From the NCBI GenBank assembly GCA_030587525.1, contig JAUQYW010000358.1, forward strand, positions 1 to 13,809: DNA of 13,809 nucleotides. The letters run 5' to 3'. The notes beneath the pieces were generated by a model. It was given only the letters and a program-made list of their open reading frames with translations, searched no databases and had not been told where the DNA came from. Each line of letters begins with the position of its first letter. Positions within the stretch are counted from its first letter, which is position 1. The position numbers and the translations under genes are program-made. Source of the DNA: Candidatus Sigynarchaeota archaeon (GTDB lineage Archaea; Asgardarchaeota; Lokiarchaeia; Sigynarchaeales; Sigynarchaeaceae). This document shows positions 1 through 6,736 of the stretch, piece by piece.

Positions 1-824
1 GAAGGTAAAAGGATAGAATATGCAACGGTCAACGTTTGTGCCGGCAAACCGCCGGGCTGGAACGAGTCCATGGACACTTCCAGTATGCAAGGATGACGTT
101 TCGATACTACTCGTGATGATAACGCCATTGAACTTGCTACTTTCTTTTCACGATCGACCGTGGAATCAGATTTTTCAGCGATTATGGAGTTTTCCATGCC
201 CCAGATCAAAACCTTGACGGGAAAGATCTTTTTTGCATTCCCTTTCTCCATCGTGCAACTGCATAAGGTGATTTGCGCATTCCCGAATATCTGGGTCAAG
301 ATCGTCGGATTGCCACTAGCACTCACCGATACCGGCTTCCACGCGGGAGAATATTTCGAGTATTCCCCGAGCCAAGGTCCTAGCATGTCGAGCTCTTCGA
401 CGGCAAGTGCATTCCTCGCGATCGACGTTTCGTCGAAATTGTACCGTGTGATGCTCGTTGACCGCGTCGCCGTGCCTTTTACGCGGAACCTAGCACCGAG
501 GGCTTCAAGCCAATCAACATCGATACCGAAAATCATCAAGGATGATCCTTGGTTAAAATATTGGTGCCATTGCTCGGCGTACCTTGTTAAATCCATCCCC
601 TTCCAGGTAGATGAGTGTGGACAAATGATGCACAGCAAATATTGCGCCATTTTATCAAAGAAGGCATCTTGAATCTTGTCGATGCTAATATCCTGGAAGA
701 TCGTTGGCGGGATCTCGAATGCCTCCTTAATCGGTTCCAGAAATTTGGACCAGGCAGGATCACCATGAATAATCGCAATTCGGGGGACTTTCAAGAGCTC
801 GTTTATGGACGTTACTTTGAACAT
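1..824 (-). CDS. Hypothetical protein, 3' end beyond the window
   Basis: Reading the minus strand from the ATG at 824-822 gives about 274 codons without a stop down to the left edge, so the N-terminus is present and the C-terminus is missing. The protein starts MFKVTSINELLKVPRIAIIH. It has alternating hydrophobic strands and helices: residues 15-22 RIAIIHGD, 61-70 QYLLCIICPH, and a helix near 78-92 followed by SLMIFGIDVDWLEALG at about 95-110. This resembles a Rossmann-like or class I amidotransferase/ThuA-like layout, but no catalytic Cys-His pair is recognisable, so I give no function. No signal peptide or membrane segment is evident. It is divergent from the LRR gene at 1121. The absence of stops over 820 nt and ordinary codon use make it a real gene. 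The plus-strand frame opposite it (160-672) looks like a shadow. Confidence 0.7.
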   Translation of the reverse strand, partial: MFKVTSINELLKVPRIAIIHGDPAWSKFLEPIKEAFEIPPTIFQDISIDKIQDAFFDKMAQYLLCIICPHSSTWKGMDLTRYAEQWHQYFNQGSSLMIFGIDVDWLEALGARFRVKGTATRSTSITRYNFDETSIARNALAVEELDMLGPWLGEYSKYSPAWKPVSVSASGNPTILTQIFGNAQITLCSCTMEKGNAKKIFPVKVLIWGMENSIIAEKSDSTVDREKKVASSMALSSRVVSKRHPCILEVSMDSFQPGGLPAQTLTVAYSILLP

Positions 825-1120
825 AATTGAGCACGCAGCCACTATTTGTTATGGGCCAACTCATTCTGTGACCAATTAAACTACTATTCCTTGACTAAAT
901 ATAACCTCGTCTAAGGCGTGAATGGAACCATTTTCCTAAAATCTTTAAATTTGGACACTTGGGAGCAAGAAAGGTTGCTAGGTTAATTCCAAGTTAAATT
1001 CTACCATAAAGCCACTTCATTACCAGTGAAAATCTTTAGATGGATGGACACCGAAAAGAAAATAACCCACTTCTGGCTTTCGGGATAAAAAAATCAGGCA
1101 TTGCGGGGTGCTTTTCGAGC
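825..1120. promoter_or_regulatory. Divergent intergenic promoter region
   Basis: This A/T-rich gap separates two divergent genes. For the plus gene, TTTAAATT at 944-951 and AGTTAAATTC near 992-1001 look like archaeal TATA boxes. For the minus gene, TTATATTTAG (904-895, read on minus) and AGTTTAATTG (near 885-875) are candidates. They are candidates by composition and distance only. GGGGTG at 1104-1109 is the likely ribosome binding site for the ATG at 1121. An in-frame ATG at 1040 lacks a comparable G-rich site. Confidence 0.35.
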
Positions 1121-2935
1121 ATGGAAAATCCGACCTCTGTCATCGTCCGCGGGAAAACATTCAAGATGACCGGCAAAGGTATGCTCAAGATCGCCGGGGC
1201 AGGGATAGAAACAATCCGCGAGATACAAGGCTTGGACCGGATAGAAGACTTGAAAGTTCTTGATTTGACGAGCAATCGCATCATGAATCTTGACGGCATC
1301 GAACGTATCGAAAGCCAGGAAACGCTTTCGACTCTCGTGTTGAAAGGCAATGGCATCGAGCGTCTCGACGGCCTTGGATACCTCCCGAACCTCGTCGAGC
1401 TTGGCCTGGATTACAACCGCATTCCCCGCATTGTAAACCTTGGAGGATTGAAATACCTGCAGAAACTGCGCGTGCTGAATCTCGATCACAACCAGCTCGA
1501 CGTGTTGAAGGGGCTTGGTGCCCTCGAAAGCCTGGAATCGTTGTACCTCGGATACAACAACATCAAGCATATGGATGGCTTGGAAGCATTGGCAAGGCTC
1601 GAGGTCTTGCATCTGGGTCATAACCAGGTCTCGATAATCCGGGGCCTCAGCCCATCGCTCGTGAGGCTCCAAATGCTCGATCTCGGGTTCAACCAGGTGC
1701 GCCGGGTCGAGGGTCTCGATGCGTTGACTCGCCTTGTTGACTTGAATTTATGCAACAACCAAATCGAACGCCTGGAAGGCCTGGATTCGTTGAAGGCGCT
1801 CCGGCGCCTTGACCTGTCACGCAATCGCATCGTCGATATCGGGAGCATCAACCAATTACTCGGTTTGAAGGAGCTCGTGCTCGAGCATAACCAGATCAAG
1901 AATATTCCTCGGTTGATTGGTCTTGAAGGAATGATCGTGTATCTCAAGGGGAACCCGCTTGACGAGCCCGGGCTAATCGACGGGAACGGTATCCTCGTGG
2001 GGAACGCTCCCGGTGGCACGGTTAGTGATACTTTGATTCGCCCGAACCGGGCCACGATTTCTGTGCTCCGTCGCAAATCGCACGCGTATAAGGAACTGGT
2101 CGGGAAGGAAGTTGGCAAGACTCAAGGCGGGGTTGACGGGAACATCTATGCGGCTTCGATCGGCGAGAAGGTCGTCGTACACGGAAAAGACTTCCACGTT
2201 TCAAATACCGGGCGTCTCCGGATCCCTGCAGCAAGCATCCAAAGTTTACACGAGATCCAGGGGCTCGAAAACGTCGGGAGTCTCAAATGCCTGGACATGT
2301 CGAATAATCAAATTGCCAGCCTGGACGGCATCGACCGCGTTGCCAATCCAGGGCTGCTCGACACGCTCATTTTGAACAAGAACGGCATCACGACCATCGA
2401 CGGCATCGACCACCTTCCCGCGCTGAAGTCCTTGTGCATCAACGCAAACCGTATCGCGAGGATCGCCGACATTCATGGCATCGATCACCTTCAAAAACTG
2501 CGATCGCTCGATCTTTCCCGCAACAACATCGAAAAAATCGGCGATTTGACCACGCTCGTCCACCTGGAATTCTTGCACCTGGGCCACAACAAGATCCGCC
2601 GCATCGAGAACCTTGAACCGCTCAAATATTTGATGGCACTCGATTTGTCCGTAAATCTCATCGAAAAAATCGAAGGACTGGAATGCCTTCAAAGGTTGGA
2701 CCACTTGAACTTGGCCGGCAACAAGATCGCGACCATGGAAAACCTGGAAAGCCTCGCGGAGCTGCGTATGTTGAATTTATCGCGGAACCACATCACGAGA
2801 ATTCAAGGGGTCGATGGTCTTGGCAAGCTCGAAGTGATTGACCTGGAGAAAAACCGGATCACGCGGGCCGGGAGCGCTGCTCGCCTCCGAGAAGGAATCC
2901 ATGTGAAACTTTCCGGAAATTCCCTTGATGCGTGA
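1121..2935 (+). CDS. Leucine-rich-repeat protein, two tandem SDS22-like modules
   Basis: The protein is almost entirely 22-residue LRRs of the SDS22 type (pattern LxxLxxLxLxxNxIxxIxGL), a protein-binding solenoid with no enzymatic motif. Numbered from the upstream ATG at 1040, module 1 spans about residues 33-305 and module 2 about 377-630, joined by a linker of about 70 residues. Each module opens with the same cap: VIVRGKTFKMTGKGMLKI in module 1 and VVVHGKDFHVSNTGRLRI in module 2, each followed by a first repeat containing (R/H)EIQGL. The protein therefore arose by internal duplication. No signal peptide or membrane segment is seen, so it is probably cytosolic. I place the start at 1121 because GGGGTG lies 11 nt upstream and the module cap begins soon after. 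A start at 1040 would add 27 residues. The binding partner is unknown. LRR proteins of this kind are frequent in Asgard archaea. Confidence 0.85.
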   Translation: MENPTSVIVRGKTFKMTGKGMLKIAGAGIETIREIQGLDRIEDLKVLDLTSNRIMNLDGIERIESQETLSTLVLKGNGIERLDGLGYLPNLVELGLDYNRIPRIVNLGGLKYLQKLRVLNLDHNQLDVLKGLGALESLESLYLGYNNIKHMDGLEALARLEVLHLGHNQVSIIRGLSPSLVRLQMLDLGFNQVRRVEGLDALTRLVDLNLCNNQIERLEGLDSLKALRRLDLSRNRIVDIGSINQLLGLKELVLEHNQIKNIPRLIGLEGMIVYLKGNPLDEPGLIDGNGILVGNAPGGTVSDTLIRPNRATISVLRRKSHAYKELVGKEVGKTQGGVDGNIYAASIGEKVVVHGKDFHVSNTGRLRIPAASIQSLHEIQGLENVGSLKCLDMSNNQIASLDGIDRVANPGLLDTLILNKNGITTIDGIDHLPALKSLCINANRIARIADIHGIDHLQKLRSLDLSRNNIEKIGDLTTLVHLEFLHLGHNKIRRIENLEPLKYLMALDLSVNLIEKIEGLECLQRLDHLNLAGNKIATMENLESLAELRMLNLSRNHITRIQGVDGLGKLEVIDLEKNRITRAGSAARLREGIHVKLSGNSLDA

Positions 2936-2941
2936 GGGGCC

Positions 2942-3004
2942 TTTAGCAACGAGATGATGCCCGACCCTCCGCTCATCAATCATTTTTTCTCAAGGGTTGC
3001 TAAA
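2942..3004 (+). terminator. Hairpin and T-run after the LRR gene
   Basis: TTTAGCAAC (2942-2950) is perfectly complementary to GTTGCTAAA (2996-3004), a 9-bp inverted repeat. A smaller stem, GATGA (2953-2957) with TCATC (2973-2977), is nested inside and is followed by six T at 2983-2988. It lies 6 nt after the LRR stop codon, so transcription termination is the simplest reading. The outer repeat could instead be part of a small mobile-element relic. Confidence 0.4.
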
Positions 3005-3023
3005 CAGTTTAGATTTACATGAA

Positions 3024-3205
3024 CAAAGTTGAAAGAAGCTCGACCTGATGGCGAATGTGTGGCAAACATCCCCGCGGCTACACCAACATCCCCGCGGCTA
3101 CACGCCAAAGGGGAAGGCGCCCGTTATCGCCCGCTTTCTTGTCACGCATCGACAAGCCTTAGCCTGGGAAAACCTGGCCTTGATGTCCAAGTTCGTCCAG
3201 CTTGA
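3024..3205 (+). pseudogene. Decayed 3' end of a second TnpB-like nuclease gene
   Basis: From GCC at 3104 one frame reads AKGEGARYRP-LSCHASTSLSL and then a stop (TGA 3203-3205). The last residues of the intact nuclease at 10955-13282 are AKGEGARYRP-FACHVSTSPNL. Over 64 aligned bases (3104-3167) I count 54 identities. Upstream, in another frame, DLMANVWQTSPRLH near 3043-3083 matches DLNGARNVRLAPKSSRLY, which spans the RuvC-III aspartate of the intact gene. A 20-bp tandem duplication separates the two frames. Nothing recognisable of the nuclease precedes about 3024, so the fragment cannot make an active enzyme. Confidence 0.8.
3065..3103 (+). repeat. 20-bp tandem duplication inside the tnpB remnant
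   Basis: AACATCCCCGCGGCTACACC at 3065-3084 is repeated immediately at 3085-3104, with only the last base differing. Twenty is not a multiple of three, so the duplication shifts the frame between the DLMANVW and AKGEGARY parts of the remnant. With only two copies and no spacer, this is replication slippage rather than a CRISPR array. Confidence 0.9.
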
Positions 3206-3214
3206 AATAACGGT
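3101..3214 (+). ncRNA. Relic or stand-alone omegaRNA-like scaffold
   Basis: The segment corresponds to the structured 3' end of the intact nuclease gene. A first hairpin places CCGTTAT (3121-3127) in its loop, closed by GGCG/CGCC with AAAG/CTTT further out. The next hairpin, CTTGTC (3138-3143) with GACAAG (3150-3155), keeps its stem although the loop differs from the intact copy. ATAACGG at 3207-3213 can pair with CCGTTAT. The third hairpin of the intact copy is not preserved as a perfect stem. The guide would begin near 3214-3215 (TTGAAACAATCG...). Whether it is transcribed cannot be seen. It could be a decaying element end or a guide RNA served in trans by the 775-residue nuclease. Confidence 0.5.
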
Positions 3215-3448
3215 TGAAACAATCGTTTCACGGACACTTCCGAATTGATGCAAGGAGATCGTTCCCGGTGCACGAAAAGATTTATTTTCGCGCGATTTCA
3301 TGTGGTCAGCGAGTAAAGGGTATTTGAATTCACCAAACAATGACTTGTGGACCGAAAAAAAATCCGAATCATACCTCGTCTTTCTCTTTGACACTTTTCT
3401 TGGTATTATCGGTAAAAACACACACAAATAGAACCCCGGGGGAGAAAT
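3215..3448. other. Intergenic region before the VWA gene
   Basis: No gene is supported here. TGAAAC (3215-3220) with GTTTCA (3225-3230) forms a short hairpin just after the remnant right end. CGAAAA (3273-3278) with TTTTCG (3285-3290) forms another. The last 60 bases are A/T-rich and presumably hold the promoter of the VWA gene, but no single TATA box stands out. GGGGGAG at 3438-3444 is a strong ribosome binding site 4 nt before the ATG at 3449. Confidence 0.4.
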
Positions 3449-5101
3449 ATGCCCGAAACTGAGATAAAATTGGTCATCGAAAAGAATCAAGGGCTTGGAT
3501 TGATGATCCGGATCTCACGTGAGGCTGCCGCTCGGATCGGGGTCCAGAATGGCGATATCGTGTCGGTCAAATCGCCGAGCCAGGGCATCGAGGCTAATAT
3601 GCAAGTAAACGTCGCCGACGTGTATCCCTTCATCGTGCAAGTCGATCCGGACACGTTGAATGCCCTCAAGATCAAGTCCGTCGACCTCACGCTCTCACGT
3701 TCCGTGTATAAACGAGCTGCAAGCACCCCGGCAACGCAAGCGACGCCGGCGCCTGTGCAGGCTTACATCCATCCCCCCGTTCAAGCATCCGTGCCATCAC
3801 CTCCCGTTAAGGCGGCTCCCGTTCAAGCAACTGTGCCGTCGCCTCCCGTCAAGGAGGCCAACGCTACCCCTTCTCAGCTATGGGTGCTCGTGCCAAATCA
3901 GATCGATGATTACCAGAATCTTGTTGTCGATTCGCAAGGCAATCCCATCTATGGCTTTGACACGAGCGGGTATCCTCTCGATTCTCAAGGAAATACTTTC
4001 ACTGCGGCAAATTACTACGACTTGAGTGGCGCTCAGGCGGCGCAAGCAAGTGGTGAACCGAGTGCTGGGGTGCAACCCGAAGTGCCTTCACCGCCTGTGC
4101 CAGCACCACCTGCGCCAGCACCGCCTGCCCCGGTACAACCCGCTGTCGAAGCGAAAACGGAAATCAAGAGCACGGTTCCAGAGAAGGTGCAAATGATCGA
4201 GCCAAATCAAGTTGACGCGTACGGGGTGCAAGTGTCAGACTCGAGCGGTAACCCAATTTACGGCCTGGACCCTTCTGGCTGGTATCTATTGGATTCAGCT
4301 GGTGCGCCGATTGAAGGCACGCGCTGGATGGAAGTCGATGCAGGCGTGGCAGCATCGGGAGCAAAATTCAATGCAATCCTCATTATCGACATCTCCCGAT
4401 CCATGATGGCCCGCGATCTGGAAGTCAAGGATGCAGATGTAGCTATCCGGACCATCATGCGAACTATGAAATCGCCAAAAATTCAACATTTTTTGAACCA
4501 ATTCAAGGAAGGCACTCTCATACCAAGAAGAATGGGCGCAGCCTTGGCGACAATCACGTTTCTCGCAATAAAGATGGCACGCGGCCACGGAGAAAAGGTT
4601 GCGGTCATCCGGTTTGCCGATATGGCGGAAACGCTTGATTTTGATGGCGTCGCGTTTATGGACAGTGCTGGCAGCGCCCAGGACGTCATGGAACGGATGG
4701 CGACCAGCGTTGTGGAAAACATCGGCAATTCCTATGGGCAAGCCACGGAAGCGGGAAAGGCACTCTACCTGGCAATGCAATTGATCAACTTGATTAAGGA
4801 TATGGAAGCCGCGGAAGGCGCGGTGAAGCCGGTCTTGTGCGTGATGCTAACCGACGGGTACCCGACGGATAGCGAGATGTTTGCGAACGCCATCGAGGTC
4901 GTGAGAAAGGATGCTCACGTCGCGTTCGATATCATCGTCCTCGGTGCATCGAGCGTGGATCTCATGGAAAAAGCAGTGAAGCGGTGCGGTGGCGAGTATT
5001 TCGTGCCTGCAGATCTCGGCCAACTGATCTCGTGGTACACGAGAAAAGCTACCGAGTTCAAGGCCCGGGAAAGGATCCAGGAACCTGAAGAGGAACCTTG
5101 A
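3449..5101 (+). CDS. Modular protein with C-terminal von Willebrand A domain
   Basis: This 550-residue protein has five visible parts. Residues 1-85 resemble a double-psi barrel or CDC48-N-like domain (ISREAAARIGVQNGDIVSV is the typical GD-turn region). Residues 90-140 are a Pro/Ala/Val/Gln linker with a duplicated PVQAxVPSPPVKxA unit. Residues 147-190 and 250-295 are two copies of a small module with PNQ(I/V)DxY, then DSxGNPIYG(F/L)DxSG, separated by a second Pro/Ala-rich linker (about 208-235). Residues 307-535 form a VWA domain with metal-site residues DISRS (D314, S316, S318), a candidate Thr at 433 and TDG at 468-470. VWA domains usually mediate metal-dependent protein binding. No signal peptide is seen, so it is probably intracellular. 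The start is fixed by GGGGGAG at 3438-3444. A membrane-protein gene follows after 65 nt, possibly in the same operon. The exact role is unknown. Confidence 0.85.
   Translation: MPETEIKLVIEKNQGLGLMIRISREAAARIGVQNGDIVSVKSPSQGIEANMQVNVADVYPFIVQVDPDTLNALKIKSVDLTLSRSVYKRAASTPATQATPAPVQAYIHPPVQASVPSPPVKAAPVQATVPSPPVKEANATPSQLWVLVPNQIDDYQNLVVDSQGNPIYGFDTSGYPLDSQGNTFTAANYYDLSGAQAAQASGEPSAGVQPEVPSPPVPAPPAPAPPAPVQPAVEAKTEIKSTVPEKVQMIEPNQVDAYGVQVSDSSGNPIYGLDPSGWYLLDSAGAPIEGTRWMEVDAGVAASGAKFNAILIIDISRSMMARDLEVKDADVAIRTIMRTMKSPKIQHFLNQFKEGTLIPRRMGAALATITFLAIKMARGHGEKVAVIRFADMAETLDFDGVAFMDSAGSAQDVMERMATSVVENIGNSYGQATEAGKALYLAMQLINLIKDMEAAEGAVKPVLCVMLTDGYPTDSEMFANAIEVVRKDAHVAFDIIVLGASSVDLMEKAVKRCGGEYFVPADLGQLISWYTRKATEFKARERIQEPEEEP
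3776..3859 (+). repeat. Tandem 42-bp coding repeat in the VWA linker
   Basis: Two adjacent 42-bp units (3776-3817 and 3818-3859) encode PVQASVPSPPVKAA and PVQATVPSPPVKEA. They differ at a few mostly silent positions, so the duplication is in frame and under protein-level constraint or recent. It lengthens a flexible proline-rich linker. Confidence 0.85.
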
Positions 5102-5166
5102 AGGAAGAATTCTGAATATCCGTAAATTTCCTTAATCCCGGGATCACTATCCTGGATGGTAATCCC

Positions 5167-6105
5167 ATGTTCAAAGAAAAAGCCGCCGGCTTCAAGTACT
5201 TGTTTTCGGATAAAGAAATTCGTGGAAGTGCGATTGCCAGTTTTTTCGTCGCGATCCTCCTCGTCAGCGTGGAATATATTCATACACTGATCCCTAACGT
5301 GTTCGTTTACATAATTGCTATTGGAGCATTCTCCACCTTCCAATACCTCGCCATGGTCTTTATCCTTTTCAACGTGTGGCGTGTCTTCGGTGCTTTTCGT
5401 GGTGATAGCAAGCGGAGCCATGACAAAGCGAACTTGTGGGTGATCCGCATTATTACTGGCATCACGATTTTGTCAATCGACTTGTATCTATTCAACATTG
5501 GGCTCACGGCGGCCGCGCCCTTCCTGGTTTTAGCGTTCATCTCGTGGTGCATCCTTGAAGCATTTTTCCTGGCCATGTTCGCCGCGGAACTTGCAAGCTA
5601 TGCGAGGCGGGTCGGTTTCAGGTTCCTTTTATACTTGATTTTCACCGGGATTTTCGGGGCATACCTGATCTTCCAGTTCTGGAGTGCGGTCATTGCCGGT
5701 CCCATGATCATTCCGGCCACGATCGTGTTCGGCCTCGATGCGACGTGGTTCGACTGGTTGTTTACCCTCGTGCTTTTCGTCTTCTCGTTCGCCTCCATGG
5801 GGCAACGATTTTTGCCTCCCGGGCCTGTGGAAAAGCTCGATTTCAAGCGGATCAGTGGCAAGCAAGGAGCAAAGATTCGCAGCACGGTGTTGTTTCTCCT
5901 ATTTAGCTTGGTCGGCTTTCAAATAATCGTCCGCGGGTTTGATTTCTTGAAAAACGTGACGCCAATTCCTCAATTTGGATCGGTGCTGTATTACGGCGTG
6001 AAACTTTTTTTCTTCGTCCCGTTCGCGATTGGCTTCTTGGTCGTCGTGATCGTGAAGCGCATCGGCAAATACGCTGGCAAGAAAAAGTCGAACGCGAAAA
6101 AATGA
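5167..6105 (+). CDS. Multi-pass membrane protein of unknown function
   Basis: This 312-residue protein is dominated by hydrophobic stretches. Roughly eight membrane segments can be drawn, near residues 20-40, 45-70, 92-112, 115-142, 152-178, 185-210, 236-256 and 272-298. Positively charged segments lie after segment 2 (RGDSKRSHDK), near 218-232 and at the lysine-rich C-terminus (KKKSNAKK). By the positive-inside rule these are probably cytoplasmic. I recognise no transporter or enzyme motif. It begins 65 nt after the VWA stop. GGATGG at 5154-5159 is a modest ribosome binding site, and the gap contains the 10-bp palindrome ATCCCGGGAT (5135-5144). Co-transcription with the VWA gene is plausible, so the two may act together at the membrane, but this is inference from position only. 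Confidence 0.8.
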   Translation: MFKEKAAGFKYLFSDKEIRGSAIASFFVAILLVSVEYIHTLIPNVFVYIIAIGAFSTFQYLAMVFILFNVWRVFGAFRGDSKRSHDKANLWVIRIITGITILSIDLYLFNIGLTAAAPFLVLAFISWCILEAFFLAMFAAELASYARRVGFRFLLYLIFTGIFGAYLIFQFWSAVIAGPMIIPATIVFGLDATWFDWLFTLVLFVFSFASMGQRFLPPGPVEKLDFKRISGKQGAKIRSTVLFLLFSLVGFQIIVRGFDFLKNVTPIPQFGSVLYYGVKLFFFVPFAIGFLVVVIVKRIGKYAGKKKSNAKK

Positions 6106-6225
6106 GCTTGGAAAGGCGAATGCAGGGTTAAAAACAAGAGTCACCGGTTATGGAAAGAAAATGCTTTTTCTTGAATCGCGACGCAACCGGACGAGTTTTT
6201 AAGTACGAAAACCGGTCACTTGACC
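6106..6225 (+). promoter_or_regulatory. Promoter/operator-like region ahead of thioredoxin
   Basis: AAGAAAA and TTTTCTT near 6157-6173 form a small A/T hairpin that could end the upstream transcript. GTTTTTAAGTA near 6194-6204 is TATA-like and sits about 22-31 nt before the ATG at 6226, suggesting a leaderless or very short leader. The inverted repeat GGTCA-CT-TGACC (6214-6225) abuts the start codon, and ACCGGT occurs twice in the gap, near 6142 and 6211. Such a site could be an operator, but no regulator is identified. Confidence 0.3.
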
Positions 6226-6711
6226 ATGCTCAAGCATTCTAACGATCCGGTGACAATAAAACAGTTAATTGAATCGCACCCGGCGGCAATCGTTGATTTC
6301 TCGGCTGAATGGTGCGGGCCTTGCAAGAGGCTTGCCAAAGATCTGGAAAAATTGAACTTGAAATACGACGACGAGGTCGTCATCATCGAGGTTGACAAGG
6401 ATGTCGTTGCCGGCCGGAAGAATGTGGAAGGACAAGTAACAACACAAAAATTCGTGGAAATTCTCCCGTTTTATTCGGAAGTTGCCCAACTCGGAGGCGT
6501 CCCGGTCATTGTCTTCTTTAAGAATGGCAAGAAGATCGAAAAAATACTAGATGAAGGCGAGAAAAATAATGGCATGATATTCGGGGCGATTCCAGGATTA
6601 AAAGCCCCGGGTAACCAGTTCGTCAGCATCGAGGAGATTATGGAAAGTGAGAAGATGATCGCCGGGATAAAACTCGTACCGGCCAAGGCAAGTTCCTTTC
6701 GGCACCGTTAA
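6226..6711 (+). CDS. Thioredoxin-like protein
   Basis: A thioredoxin fold is shown by AAIVDFSAEWCGPCKRLAKD with the CXXC pair (Cys30 and Cys33, counting from the ATG at 6226), and by GGVPVIVFFKNGKK with the cis-proline at about residue 93. Such proteins reduce disulfides in cytosolic partners using an external reductase. At about 161 residues it is longer than the usual 105-110. The distance from the second Cys to the cis-proline is 60 residues against about 41 in E. coli thioredoxin, and a C-terminal extension of about 40 residues follows. A TTG at 6220 is in frame, but ATG 6226 is preferred because a palindrome and a TATA-like box sit just upstream. No thioredoxin reductase gene is nearby. 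A protein-disulfide or redox-sensor role is equally possible. Confidence 0.85.
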   Translation: MLKHSNDPVTIKQLIESHPAAIVDFSAEWCGPCKRLAKDLEKLNLKYDDEVVIIEVDKDVVAGRKNVEGQVTTQKFVEILPFYSEVAQLGGVPVIVFFKNGKKIEKILDEGEKNNGMIFGAIPGLKAPGNQFVSIEEIMESEKMIAGIKLVPAKASSFRHR

Positions 6712-6722
6712 GCTTTTTTTCA
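6712..6722 (+). terminator. T-run after the thioredoxin gene
   Basis: The stop codon at 6709-6711 is followed by AGC and seven T (6714-6720). Archaeal transcription commonly ends at such T-runs without a strong hairpin. It lies in the 25-nt gap between two convergent genes. Confidence 0.45.
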
Positions 6723-6736
6723 TTATCGTAGGCTAG

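Noticed and set aside
160..672. Plus-strand open frame of 170 codons
   Set aside because: It lies opposite the longer uninterrupted minus-strand frame 1-824, which has better protein-like composition. The plus frame is Ser/Pro-rich without a motif.
3065..3103. Possible CRISPR repeat pair
   Set aside because: There are only two adjacent copies with no spacer, and the copies lie inside coding relic sequence, so this is a tandem slippage product.
3098..3490. Minus-strand open frame of 130 codons before the VWA gene
   Set aside because: It crosses the tnpB remnant on the wrong strand and runs into the VWA start. It has no motif or ribosome binding site.
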